Assembly (NCBI GenBank): GCA_026708035.1
Contig: JAPOVQ010000024.1
Location: 1 to 63,663 of the forward strand
DNA length: 63,663 nucleotides
Direction of reading: 5' to 3'
Source: Chloroflexota bacterium
GTDB lineage: Bacteria > Chloroflexota > UBA11872
The translations under genes were made by a program, and so were the position numbers. This document shows positions 1 to 8,390 of the stretch, piece after piece (the stretch's first letter is position 1; every line of letters starts with the position of its first letter). The notes beneath the pieces are model-generated. The model did not search any database. It was not told where the DNA came from and saw only the letters and a list, made by a program, of their open reading frames with translations.

Positions 1-55
1 CCGCCTGGCGACGCCCCATGGTCCGCCCCGCCCCTGGGTTTATGCAAAGGTCTCC
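1..55. repeat. left copy of 55-bp terminal inverted repeat
   Basis: The first 55 bases are an exact reverse complement of the last 55 bases (63609-63663); identity stops at base 56 (t here, c in the other copy). Past that point both ends continue into related but diverged GAGAGGG-type repeat sequence. An exact length of 55 is what a k=55 assembly-graph overlap would give, so I read this as a dispersed repeat that broke the assembly, not as a transposon end. Confidence 0.9.
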
Positions 56-56
56 T

Positions 57-155
57 GGTGGGAGAGGGTTGGGGTGAGGGGGATCCGAGACTCGGGCATC
101 GGATGTCGCCCATTGATGCAAAGGTCCCCATGGGGAGAGGGCCGGGGTGAGGGGA
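57..155. repeat. two half-copies of GAGAGGG/GGGGTGAGGGG repeat; 5' region without genes
   Basis: Two copies of a dispersed repeat (57-83 and 128-155) carry the core GGGAGAGGG followed by GGGGTGAGGGG. Each is preceded by ATGCAAAGGT (41-50 and 117-126). The same core recurs around 1551-2006, 8250, 18826, 25340 and 63585. No convincing gene lies in 1-291. Confidence 0.75.
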
Positions 156-291
156 TTCCCCGGCCGTCATTCGGGAGAGGTGCGGAGTCCAGCCCAAACG
201 CCGCAGGCACGCACCTGCCGCCTGTTCGCTATTTGTTCGTTCGGTATTTGTCTGGTACTATCGCCGCACACCGACCGCAGCCGCCGCGCAC

Positions 292-1533
292 ATGCAGAAT
301 CTCGGCTCAGCCGCCTGGAACGGGCGCCGGGTGGTCATGCACGCCGACATGGATGCCTTCTATGCCGCCGTCGAGCAGCGCGAGCGGCCGGAGCTGCGTG
401 GCAAGCCCGTAATCGTCGGCGGCTCGCGCGACGGACGGGGCGTCGTCACGGCGGCTTCCTATGAAGCGCGGGCGTTCGGCGTGCACTCCGCCATGCCCTC
501 GCGCCAGGCCGCACGCCTTTGCCCTCAGGCCGAGTTCGTTCCCGGACGCATGGACCTCTACGCCGAGGTGTCGAGCCGGATGATGGACCTGTTCCGCGCC
601 TACACCCCGCTCGTCGAGCCGCTGTCGCTGGACGAGGCCTTCCTCGACGTCACCGGCTGCGAGCGCCGCTACGGGACGCCGTCGGAAATCGCGCATCACC
701 TGCGGGCGGCCGTGCGCGAGCACGAAGACCTTCCAATCTCCGTCGGCGTGGCGACTACGAAGTCGGTGGCCAAGATCGCTTCCCAGGTCGCCAAGCCCGA
801 CGGCTGCCGCGTCATCGCTCCCGGTGCCGAGTCTGACTTCCTCGACCCGCTGCCCGTCCGCATGGTCTGGGGCATTGGACCCAAGACGGCGGCCAAACTC
901 GGGCGGCACGGCGTGACCACCATCGGTGATCTGGCCCGCATCGACCCGGAGCGGGTCCACGCGGGCTTTGGCGGCGGCGCCGCCCAGGCCGCCGTGCGCT
1001 CGCGCGGCGTGGACCCGCGAGCCGTGGATCCCGCGCGCGGGCGCCGCTCGGTGGGCAACGAGGTCACCTTCGACCGCGACGTTGACGACGGGACGGTTGT
1101 GGTGGACTACCTGCAGCAGCTTGCCGAGCACGTGGGCCAGCGGCTGCGCGCCAAGCACCTCCGCGCCCGCACGATCAGCGTCAAGGTGCGCTACGCCGAC
1201 TTCCGCACCATTACGCGACAGACCACGGTCGGGGCGGCCGTGGATATCGGCGCCGCCATTTTCGCGGTGGCCCGTGAGCTGTTTCTGCGCGTGGCGCGCG
1301 CCGACGATGTCTACCGCCTCGTGGGGGTTCACGCCACCGCGCTCGAGAGCTTCGACTACCGCCAGCTGCCGCTGCGGCCGGCGGAGACGCGCGAGCGACG
1401 GCGGCTGGACGAAGCGCAGGACCAGATCCGACAGCGATTCGGCGACGCCGTGCTGGCGCCCGCGTCGCTGCTCGCCAGCCAGGCGCGCATGAGCGCGAGT
1501 CGATACGCCTGGCGCGACGCGGTGCTCGGATGA
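292..1533 (+). CDS. dinB: DNA polymerase IV (Y-family translesion polymerase)
   Basis: Error-prone Y-family polymerase that copies past DNA lesions. Of 413 residues, the N-terminal palm holds HADMDAF (residues 17-23; metal-binding D19) and the second catalytic motif SLDEAF with D114 and E115. A helix-hairpin-helix stretch (WGIGPKTAAKLGRHG) follows near residues 190-205, and the C-terminal third is the little-finger domain. Length and motif order are normal for DinB. The ATG at 292 gives 15 residues before the conserved core; ATG 337 is an alternative start. It stands alone, bounded on both sides by repeat clusters. The next gene downstream may also belong to DNA metabolism. Confidence 0.95.
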   Translation: MQNLGSAAWNGRRVVMHADMDAFYAAVEQRERPELRGKPVIVGGSRDGRGVVTAASYEARAFGVHSAMPSRQAARLCPQAEFVPGRMDLYAEVSSRMMDLFRAYTPLVEPLSLDEAFLDVTGCERRYGTPSEIAHHLRAAVREHEDLPISVGVATTKSVAKIASQVAKPDGCRVIAPGAESDFLDPLPVRMVWGIGPKTAAKLGRHGVTTIGDLARIDPERVHAGFGGGAAQAAVRSRGVDPRAVDPARGRRSVGNEVTFDRDVDDGTVVVDYLQQLAEHVGQRLRAKHLRARTISVKVRYADFRTITRQTTVGAAVDIGAAIFAVARELFLRVARADDVYRLVGVHATALESFDYRQLPLRPAETRERRRLDEAQDQIRQRFGDAVLAPASLLASQARMSASRYAWRDAVLG

Positions 1534-1550
1534 TGCGACCGTCACTCCAC

Positions 1551-2006
1551 GTCCGCCTCCCTCTCCCGTGGGGAGAGGGTCGGGGTGAGGGGATTCTCCC
1601 GCGTCGGCCACGTCCGCTCCCTCTCCCCGCTGTGGGAGACGGCCTGGGTGAGGGGGACTGCTGCCAACGTCCGCTCCCTCTCCCTGGTGACAGGGTCGGG
1701 GTAAGGGGGGGGCTCCCGCGTCGGCAACGCCCGCTCCCTCTCCCCAGGGAGCGGGCCGGGGTGAGGGAGACTGCTGCCAACGTCCGCTCCCTCTCGCTGG
1801 GGAGAGGGTCGGGGTGAGGGGACTTCCGCAACCGACAAGCGGCAGAGATTCCACGACCGTCATTCCGGCGCACGCCGAAATCCGGGCCCGGCGCCATTTC
1901 CGACCGGGTAGGGGCGGCCCTTGTGGCCGCCCGATATCGCCGCCCCGCCCGTGGCCGTCGGCAACGCCCGCTCCCTCTCCCCAGGGAGAGGGCCGGGGTC
2001 AGAGGG
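1551..2006. repeat. cluster of six GAGAGGG repeats plus one ATTCCGG palindrome and one GTAG-headed REP
   Basis: This stretch without genes consists largely of tandemly spaced copies of CTCCCTCTCCC, short spacer, GGGAGAGGG and GGGGTGAGGGG, at about 1551-1593, 1611-1658, 1668-1712, 1729-1769, 1781-1821 and 1967-2006. The spacers themselves alternate (ctgctgccaac, cccgcgtcggc), so units of about 115 bp have been duplicated. At 1858-1886 is a degenerate copy of the CGTCATTCCGGCG element, and at 1908-1932 a REP: GTAG, stem GGGCGGCC, loop CTTGT, stem GGCCGCCC. Confidence 0.85.
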
Positions 2007-2106
2007 ACCGCCGGCATGCCTCTCGTTCGTTGAACTCACGTGCAGTTGTGGAATCGGCGCTGGACGCGCCCCCGATGGTCGACGCCGGAATCGATTGGAG
2101 GCCAGC

Positions 2107-2712
2107 ATGAGCCGCTCACCCGACACGTTCTTTGCCCTGCTGCGGCAGGTTGCCGACGAGCGCGGCGGCGGACCGGACGTGGTGCGGTCGCGCCTGGCGG
2201 CGGTGCGTCGCGACCGCCGGCGTCTGGCGCGGCTCGAACGCCTCTACGGCTACGCCCTGCGCCATCCGGCCCCTGACCGCGATCGGGTGCTGCGCGCCGT
2301 GGCCGGCCAGGTGCTGGAGCACGGCGCCTCGTTCGTGCTGGGTCGCGGTTCGCGCGAGGCCCAGCTGGCCTTGAGCTGGGGGCACCAGGTCTATCGCGAA
2401 GTGCATGCCGCGCGGCGTGACTTGCGATTCACCCGCGGACCGGGACCGCGCCAGCTCGTCGCCGACTGGCACTTCCAGTTCCCGGTCGTCGATCTGGTAT
2501 TGCGGCACTTCCGCCGCCGCTGGCGCGGACACACGCTCATGATCCGGGACGGACGCCGCACCTACGTCCAGGACGGGTGTGGAATCAGCTTGAAACTGGC
2601 GCCCAGCCGAGGGGCCAAGGAGCCCTCGATCTGGTCGTCGCCGTCGGGCGGTGATATTCTGTCAAGTCAGGCGCATTTCGTCGCCGCACCTGGGAGGCAG
2701 GGGATGGCGTAG
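2107..2712 (+). CDS. DUF4130-like (TIGR03915-type) putative DNA-metabolism protein
   Basis: 201 residues from the ATG at 2107; the open frame extends further upstream but only through repeat sequence. The middle reads VYREVHAARRDLRFTR and then WHFQFPVVDLVLRHFRRRW with a downstream RDGRRTYVQDG. This is the order seen in DUF4130 proteins (a VHR-F-RF motif, then DP...HF..R, then a D..R....DG strand), which are linked to DNA metabolism and often sit beside or are fused to uracil-DNA glycosylase-like or radical-SAM proteins. Here the neighbour upstream is DNA polymerase IV. The roughly 40-residue C-terminal tail is low in recognisable structure. The family call rests on motif order only. Confidence 0.5.
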   Translation: MSRSPDTFFALLRQVADERGGGPDVVRSRLAAVRRDRRRLARLERLYGYALRHPAPDRDRVLRAVAGQVLEHGASFVLGRGSREAQLALSWGHQVYREVHAARRDLRFTRGPGPRQLVADWHFQFPVVDLVLRHFRRRWRGHTLMIRDGRRTYVQDGCGISLKLAPSRGAKEPSIWSSPSGGDILSSQAHFVAAPGRQGMA

Positions 2713-2718
2713 CTGCGT

Positions 2719-3837
2719 ATGCGGTTCCTGCGGGGATCGGCCGAATCAATACGTGCCGTGCTCACCGCGGGCAACCTCATCGGGGCCGCGCCTCCATCAC
2801 TCAGCGCCGAACAGCTCGCGCTTTTCCAGGCGCACTCGCGGCGCAGTTTCGCCGCCGTCGTCGACCAGGCCATCGCCGACGACGCTGACCTCATGCTCAT
2901 CGCGGGCGGCCTGTTCGCGCGGTCGGAGCCGGGGCTCGACGACATTCGCTTTGCTTCCCAGTGTCTCGGGCGCGCCCGCGACGCCGGAATCGTGGCCATC
3001 GCCCTGGACGAGGCCGACAATCCCGCGACCGACAGCACCGGCATTACCTTCCTCGAAGAGCTTGGGCTCTTGGCCGGCGTGCGGCCCGACGGCGGTATTC
3101 GGAGCCGAACGGTCGACGTTGCCGGCGTCGCGCTTGAAGTTGGCGCGGCTCCAGCTTTCGGCCATGCCGATCCTGCGCCTCAGCATGCAGCTCTCCGTAT
3201 CGCGCTGATCACCGACTCGGACGCGCTGCAGCGACAAGAGGCCATTGCCGCCGACGTCATCGTCCTTGGCAACCGGCCCGAGCCCGGGCAGCGTCAGCTG
3301 GGAAGCGTCTTCCTGATCTGCCCCGGGTGGTCCGCGCCCGCCGTGACCGAGCGGCTCTCGGAGTCGGGGTTTGCCCTCGTGGATCTGGATCAGGACGGCG
3401 TGATTGCCGCGGAATTCCGCGAGCTCGCGGGCGTCGCGCCCATCGTCGTCACGTTCACCGCCGGGGAGCTGGCCGACCGCGACCCCGCCGGGGTCATCCG
3501 CGAGCGAGTGGCCCCGCTGATCGGTGACGCCCCGCTGGTGACGCTTGAATTCGCGGGCGAGTTCTCGCGCGAGCTGTGGCATCGCTGCCGGGCTGCCGAT
3601 CTGATCCGCCGGGCATCCGCCGACGGCACGCTGGTGCACGTTGACCTGTCACAACTCGACATAACAAGCGCCCCGACAGACGCACCCCCAACCCGTTCGT
3701 TCGTGGTGGAAGTGCGGCGCGCGGCCGATCAGCTATCCGCCGGCGCCGCGCCGTTGGATGACGCGGGCACCATGGCTCGGGCGCGCCGGTTGGTCGTCGA
3801 TGGATTCCGGCGACGCGCCGAAAGCCGCGTCGCATGA
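2719..3837 (+). CDS. degenerate Mre11/YhaO-like metallophosphoesterase (apparently inactive)
   Basis: 372 residues with the layout of SbcD/YhaO exonuclease subunits, but the metal ligands are replaced. The position of the DxH motif reads TAGNLIG (residues 16-22) instead of TADxHxG. The GDLFD position reads AGGLF (62-66). The GNHD position reads LDEADN. The GHxH position reads LGNRP (183-187). The flanking hydrophobic strands, the PG turn and the SESGFALVDLD strand of the capping region are retained, as is the C-terminal domain. The gene starts at ATG 2719, 6 bp after its neighbour, and ends in an ATGA overlap with the YhaN-like gene, so the two are probably co-translated. An inactive structural partner is inferred. 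Confidence 0.7.
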   Translation: MRFLRGSAESIRAVLTAGNLIGAAPPSLSAEQLALFQAHSRRSFAAVVDQAIADDADLMLIAGGLFARSEPGLDDIRFASQCLGRARDAGIVAIALDEADNPATDSTGITFLEELGLLAGVRPDGGIRSRTVDVAGVALEVGAAPAFGHADPAPQHAALRIALITDSDALQRQEAIAADVIVLGNRPEPGQRQLGSVFLICPGWSAPAVTERLSESGFALVDLDQDGVIAAEFRELAGVAPIVVTFTAGELADRDPAGVIRERVAPLIGDAPLVTLEFAGEFSRELWHRCRAADLIRRASADGTLVHVDLSQLDITSAPTDAPPTRSFVVEVRRAADQLSAGAAPLDDAGTMARARRLVVDGFRRRAESRVA

Positions 3838-6800
3838 TTCTCCTGGAGCGGCTGACGGTTCGCGAGCTTGGCGCCCTGCACCGCGTCGACCTGGAGTTTC
3901 AGCCGCAAGGACATCATCTGATCACGGTCCCGCGTGACCAAGCGCAAGCCTTGCACGCGGCGCTGCTGACCTGTCTCTACGGCCCGCCCGACGGCATGCG
4001 CGCAAGGTCCGACGGCGCGATGATCGAGTGCGCGCTCGCCGCCGGCGGGCGCCCGCTCACCGTGCGACGCACGCTGCGGGCCACCGGTGGCGATGAGGCG
4101 GAGCTGGTGGTCAACCGCGGACCGCGCTCAACACCGATCCACGGCGAGGCTCAGGTGCGCGCGGCACTCGACAAGATGCTGGGACTTGATCGAGCGACGC
4201 TGGAATTGCTGGTGCGGCCGGAGCCCCGTTCCGAATTGCCCCCGCCAGCCGAGATCCGAGAGCTGCTGCGCCGCCTGCTCGGCGAGCGGCGTATCCAGGA
4301 AATGGAAGTCGAGTTTGCCGAAAGCCCGGCGCACCTCGAGGAAGAGGCTGTCGCGCGAGCGCGCGTCGAGCTGGCGCAGGCGGTGGCCCGGGCGGCGGCC
4401 AACGAGGACGAGATCGACCGCCTGGATCGCGCGCTGCAGCGCTGGCGCGTGCGCCAGGCCTTGCAGGCGCTCACCGCGGCATCGGAGCGCGCGGCGGAGG
4501 CCGACGCTTCCGAGCGCCGATATCGCGTGCTGCGCGGGCAATTCCTTGACGAGCGCGACCGCCTTGCCACTTACCGCGAGCTTGCCTCGCTCTGGGCGGA
4601 TCACGCGCGGTGCGCCGCGGAATCCGCTCGCGCTCGCGAGCACATCGGGCGATTGGATGCGCGGCTGGGCCATCTTGCGTCCCTGGCACAGCGGGCCCGG
4701 ACCGGCGGCGAGCGTCTGGCGGCGCTCGATCAAGCCTGCGACGCCGCCACCGCGGGCGCTGCGGCGTCGGAAGCGGCCGACCGCGCCCGGGCGAAGCGCG
4801 ACCACCACCAAACCACCGCCCATGAACTCCGACAGGCTCGCTCCAATCTGGTCGAGGCCGAGGTGGTGCAGGCCAAGGCTCAGGCCGGCGCCGAGCGGGC
4901 CCGCACCCTGCGCAAACGCGCCCACGAAGACGAGCACCTCCCCACCGCGCACCGCCTGTGGGGCCGGCTCAACGACATCCTCCATGCCGAGTCCGGGCAC
5001 GCGGGCGACGAGGCCGACCCCTCGGAACTGACGCGCGAGACCACTCGCATCAAGCAGGACCTTCGGTCACTGACGATCGAGGCTCAGCGCCGCCGAAACC
5101 GCCTGATGATGGCGGCTGTTGGCGTCGCGCTCGGCATCGTCCTGGCGACGATCGGTTTATCCGGCACGGCGCCGCTCGCGGTGTTGGGCGTGGCGATGGT
5201 CGTCGCCGGCGCGGCCGCGGGCGCCTGGTCGCTGTGGAGCCAGCGCGCCGATCACGCCCACGCGGAAGAGCTTCTGGACAAGCTGGCCGAGCTCGATCAC
5301 GACCAACGCGACAGCGAGCAACACGCCACCCGCCTGGCCGCCAGTCGCCGGCAGCGGGCCAAGGTCGAGCAGGAGCTGGAGCGCCTCGGCCTCGAAATCC
5401 CCACGTCGCCCGAGCGCGCCCGCACACTGCGCGACAGCGCCACCGCCCGATTGCGCCGTATTGCCGACGGTGACCGCTCGGTCTCGACCGACGACCTCGA
5501 AGCCGACTGCGCTCGCACCCAGCGGGAGTTGGCCCACGCCGAGCGCGAGGTGCACCGGTTGCGCGCCCGCGTCGACGCGCTCGAGCGCTCCGGCGTGGAG
5601 GAGCGTGCGGCGGCCGCCGAAGCCGAGCTGCGCAGCCAGATCGAGGCCAGCGGGCGCGCCCGCGGTGACGCGGCTGAGTTGGCCCGGTCCCTCGACCTGC
5701 CCGACGACCACCGGGCGTTGGTCAGTGCCCGCGACGCCCAGCGGCGCGAGCTGAGCGCCATGCAAGAGCGCCTGGACCGGGGCGCCGACCTCGAGGCCGG
5801 GCGGCAGCGCGCGGTGTGGAAGCTCCACGCCGCCGAGAACGCGCTGCCGGGAATCGCCCAAGCCATCGACGCGCTGGTGGCCACCGACGCCGGGTTGCCG
5901 CGGGGCCAACCGCCTGACGAAGCGATTGGCCGCCTCGACGGACTGGTTGCCCTGGCCGACATCGTGGCCGCGGTGGGCGAATTGCGGGCAGCGTCAGGCG
6001 TGACCGAGGCGTCCGAGACAGCGCGAGTCGCGCAGGGCGGCGTCGCGCGGGCCACGACCGAGTTGGCCGGCGCCGTGCGGGCGACGGGCGCGCACGTCGA
6101 CAACACCCCGACCGCGTCGGAAATTCGAGCCATCTTCCCCGACCTCGACCAGGACCGTCTGGAAGACGCGGGCGGCGCTCGGCGTCGGATGCAGCGGGCC
6201 CGAACCGCCCGACGGGAGTTCGACGAGCAGATCCGACAGCTCGAGCTCCGCACCGGCGCCGTGCGTCACGACGTCGACCTGGATGCGGCGCGCGCGGCGC
6301 TCGACGATCTCGTCGACCGGCGTCAGGTGCGGGCCGCCGCGTCGCGCCTGATGACCCACGCGCTCGATGCGCTGGCGAGCGGCGTCCGGAAGTCCACGGA
6401 GGCTGCCTTGCGTCGGATCATTGGCCGGGTGAGCGGCGGGATGTACTGGGACGTCCGCATTTCCCAGGACCAGGCCGTGCATGTCTGGGACGAAGCTCCC
6501 GAAGCCTGGAAGCCTCTCGGGGAGATCGCGGACGCGCTTCGTGACCCGATCGAGCTCGCCGTTGGCCTGGCCTTTCTCAGCGCCGTCCGCCCCCACGACG
6601 CGCCCTTTGCGCCGGCGTTCCTGTGGCTCGATGCCACAGGGGACGCCGCCGATGCCGAGACCGTTGCGCCCATGCTCGAGTCGCTGACTCACGGCGACTT
6701 TCAGCGATACTTTCCACAGGTCATCGCCACGTCCACCCGGGAGGGCTTGACCCGCGCGGGATTCGACCGTGTGGCAGACATCGTTGACGGCACGTCGGCG

Positions 6801-6851
6801 CCGTCGCCGGACGAAGCGGCCGACGCCCGCTGGCTCAAGGCCGTTGGCTGA
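3834..6851 (+). CDS. YhaN/SbcC-like coiled-coil protein with degenerate ATPase motifs and central membrane hairpin
   Basis: 1005 residues. The N-terminus (residues 1-50) aligns by pattern with the AAA_27/YhaN head (a strand, GF-like turn, strand, then LLTCLYG), but the Walker A segment GPNEAGKST is replaced by VPRDQAQAL (32-40). Long Ala/Arg/Glu-rich coiled coils follow. Two hydrophobic segments at about 424-470 form a membrane hairpin of the kind found in the middle of YhaN. The C-terminal head has ADALRDPIELAVGLAF (about 899-914) where the ABC signature LSRGTREQ would be, and FLWLDATGD (929-937) in place of Walker B, with A934 where the catalytic acid should follow D933. Overlaps the YhaO-like gene by 4 bp. 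Probably membrane-anchored and unable to hydrolyse ATP normally. Confidence 0.7.
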   Translation: MILLERLTVRELGALHRVDLEFQPQGHHLITVPRDQAQALHAALLTCLYGPPDGMRARSDGAMIECALAAGGRPLTVRRTLRATGGDEAELVVNRGPRSTPIHGEAQVRAALDKMLGLDRATLELLVRPEPRSELPPPAEIRELLRRLLGERRIQEMEVEFAESPAHLEEEAVARARVELAQAVARAAANEDEIDRLDRALQRWRVRQALQALTAASERAAEADASERRYRVLRGQFLDERDRLATYRELASLWADHARCAAESARAREHIGRLDARLGHLASLAQRARTGGERLAALDQACDAATAGAAASEAADRARAKRDHHQTTAHELRQARSNLVEAEVVQAKAQAGAERARTLRKRAHEDEHLPTAHRLWGRLNDILHAESGHAGDEADPSELTRETTRIKQDLRSLTIEAQRRRNRLMMAAVGVALGIVLATIGLSGTAPLAVLGVAMVVAGAAAGAWSLWSQRADHAHAEELLDKLAELDHDQRDSEQHATRLAASRRQRAKVEQELERLGLEIPTSPERARTLRDSATARLRRIADGDRSVSTDDLEADCARTQRELAHAEREVHRLRARVDALERSGVEERAAAAEAELRSQIEASGRARGDAAELARSLDLPDDHRALVSARDAQRRELSAMQERLDRGADLEAGRQRAVWKLHAAENALPGIAQAIDALVATDAGLPRGQPPDEAIGRLDGLVALADIVAAVGELRAASGVTEASETARVAQGGVARATTELAGAVRATGAHVDNTPTASEIRAIFPDLDQDRLEDAGGARRRMQRARTARREFDEQIRQLELRTGAVRHDVDLDAARAALDDLVDRRQVRAAASRLMTHALDALASGVRKSTEAALRRIIGRVSGGMYWDVRISQDQAVHVWDEAPEAWKPLGEIADALRDPIELAVGLAFLSAVRPHDAPFAPAFLWLDATGDAADAETVAPMLESLTHGDFQRYFPQVIATSTREGLTRAGFDRVADIVDGTSAPSPDEAADARWLKAVG

Positions 6852-7482
6852 GGGTTCGCTCGTCATCCGGCGGGAGGCGCCGCCGGCTGGCGGGGATGCC
6901 AAGGCACGACCGGCCACGAAGGCGGCCAAGCCCAAGCCTAAGCGCGAGTCGAAGCCCGGCGCCGACCAGCCGGCGGCCAAGTCCACTGAAGAGCCCCCTG
7001 CCAAGGCGCCCGCCGCAAAGGACGACGGCGCGTCGCCGTCGGAGCTGGATCTCGCAACGCCGGCCCCGCGCGGCTACCGGCCGCGCAGCTCCGGCCCGCG
7101 CGCCGCGCGCGATTACACCCGGGTCACCTCCAGCCTCATGTGGCTGGGTGGACTGGTCACGCTGGCGCTGCTGGGCTACGTGCTGGTCTTCACCTCGCCG
7201 GACCGCACCGAAAACGTCTTGGCCTTCGTGGCCCTGTCCGGCTTCGGCGCCTTTTTCTTTGCCTGGGCCATAGGCGCCTGGCTGCGCACCGGCGACGACG
7301 CCGCTGAGCCTCGACTGCCCGCGTTGACCGTCACCCGGCAGGCCGTCCTCGTCGCCGTGGGCGCCTTGGCGGTGGCGACGGCGGCGGTAAACAGCGTCGC
7401 CACGCCCGCGGCGGTGATCCTGATCGTCCTGGTCGTCATCAGCGCCGAGTTGCTCATCCGGCGCATGCCCTTCGGCCGGTGA
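6844..7482 (+). CDS. membrane protein with Pro/Lys/Ala-rich N-terminal tail and four predicted transmembrane segments
   Basis: Unrecognised protein. From a TTG at 6844, overlapping the end of the YhaN-like gene by 8 bp, it has about 212 residues: a low-complexity basic/Pro-rich cytoplasmic tail of about 90 residues, then four hydrophobic helices (beginning near SLMWLGGL, VLAFVALSG, QAVLVAVGAL and AAVILIVL). An in-frame ATG at 6769 would put 75 bases more inside the upstream gene and seems less likely. The start is uncertain. It ends in a GTGA overlap with the methyltransferase gene, so it belongs to the same translation-coupled set. It may work with the membrane-anchored YhaN-like protein, but nothing in its sequence shows this. 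Confidence 0.6.
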   Translation: MAEGSLVIRREAPPAGGDAKARPATKAAKPKPKRESKPGADQPAAKSTEEPPAKAPAAKDDGASPSELDLATPAPRGYRPRSSGPRAARDYTRVTSSLMWLGGLVTLALLGYVLVFTSPDRTENVLAFVALSGFGAFFFAWAIGAWLRTGDDAAEPRLPALTVTRQAVLVAVGALAVATAAVNSVATPAAVILIVLVVISAELLIRRMPFGR

Positions 7483-8240
7483 GCACGCCTGACGCCTACG
7501 CGTCCATTGCCGAGCTTTATGCGGCCGAGCATGACGACTGGGACTACGATCTCCCGCTGTACGCCCACCTGGCCGAGCGCGTCGGCGGACCGATTCTGGA
7601 TTTGGCCTGCGGCACCGCGCGCGTGGGCACGGCTCTGGCGGCGGCTGGATTCGAGGTGCACGGGGTCGACGCGTCGCCGGCGCTCCTGGCTATCGCGCGC
7701 CGACGAGCGGAGGAGCGTGGCCTGGAAGTCGAACTCGAGCAGGGCGACATGCGGCGCTTGTCGTCGCGCGTCCGATTCGGCGCGGTCTTCTGCGCGCTGG
7801 ATTCATTCCTGCACCTGGCGTCCATGCAGGATCAGCTCGACACGCTGGAAGGCGTGAGCGGCGTGCTCGAGCCGGGAGGAATCCTGTGCGTGGACGTCTT
7901 CAATCCCACGCTCGATCGGCTGGCGGCGTGGGACGGCGTGCTCCGGACCCAGGGCAGCTTCAGGGACGCCGAAGGAACGGCGGTGACGCATTTCGTGTCG
8001 TGGGTGGTGGACCCCGGCACGCAGCGCATCGACGCACTGCACACCTACGACTCGCTCAGTGCCGACGGCCACGTGCAGCGCCGCGTAAGCCGCATGCCCC
8101 TGCGCTACGTACATCGATTCGAGCTGGAGCTGGCCCTGCGCTGCGCCGGATTCGACCGGATCGAAACCTACGGCACCTGGGCTCTCGACCCGTTCGACGG
8201 CGAAGGCGACCGCCTCATCGCGGTCGCGACCAAGCTGTAG
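7479..8240 (+). CDS. class I SAM-dependent methyltransferase
   Basis: 253 residues from GTG 7479 (GTGA overlap with the gene before). Motif I is ILDLACGTARVG (residues 39-50), followed by the acidic strand end HGVDAS and by a motif III-like RFGAVFCALDSFLHL. A C-terminal subdomain of about 100 residues with several beta strands resembles the Methyltransf_25/UbiE-like group that acts on small molecules or on unknown targets. The substrate cannot be told. It is the last gene of the four-gene set that starts with the YhaO-like protein. Confidence 0.8.
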   Translation: MSTPDAYASIAELYAAEHDDWDYDLPLYAHLAERVGGPILDLACGTARVGTALAAAGFEVHGVDASPALLAIARRRAEERGLEVELEQGDMRRLSSRVRFGAVFCALDSFLHLASMQDQLDTLEGVSGVLEPGGILCVDVFNPTLDRLAAWDGVLRTQGSFRDAEGTAVTHFVSWVVDPGTQRIDALHTYDSLSADGHVQRRVSRMPLRYVHRFELELALRCAGFDRIETYGTWALDPFDGEGDRLIAVATKL

Positions 8241-8249
8241 ATATCGCCG

Positions 8250-8337
8250 ACCGCCACTCCCTCTCCCGTGGGGAGAGGGTTGGGGTGAGGGGACTGTCCC
8301 TTTCCGTCATTGCGGCGGAGGCCGCAATCCAGTCCGG
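8250..8337. repeat. GAGAGGG repeat followed by CGTCATT-CGG palindrome
   Basis: Between convergent genes: a CTCCCTCTCCCGTGGGGAGA-type copy (8250-8292), then CGTCATTGCGGCGGAGGCC and its partner arm (8305-8337). The second is the dispersed element found elsewhere as CGTCATTCCGGCGGAAGCC, here with paired substitutions in both arms (CCGG to GCGG, and the match in the other arm). Compensating changes suggest that the hairpin itself is kept. Confidence 0.8.
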
Positions 8338-8390
8338 TTTGTCCGGCGCGGCCCAAAATCGCGAGCGTCTGGTGCTTCTTCGGACGCTCC

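Noticed and set aside
307-1863. 518-residue open frame antisense to dinB
   Set aside because: High GC keeps the opposite frame open; composition is Arg/Pro/Gly-rich and it runs into repeat sequence.
5297-6253. 318-residue open frame opposite the YhaN-like gene
   Set aside because: Ser/Arg/Ala-rich shadow with no structure of its own; the plus-strand frame is coupled to its neighbours.
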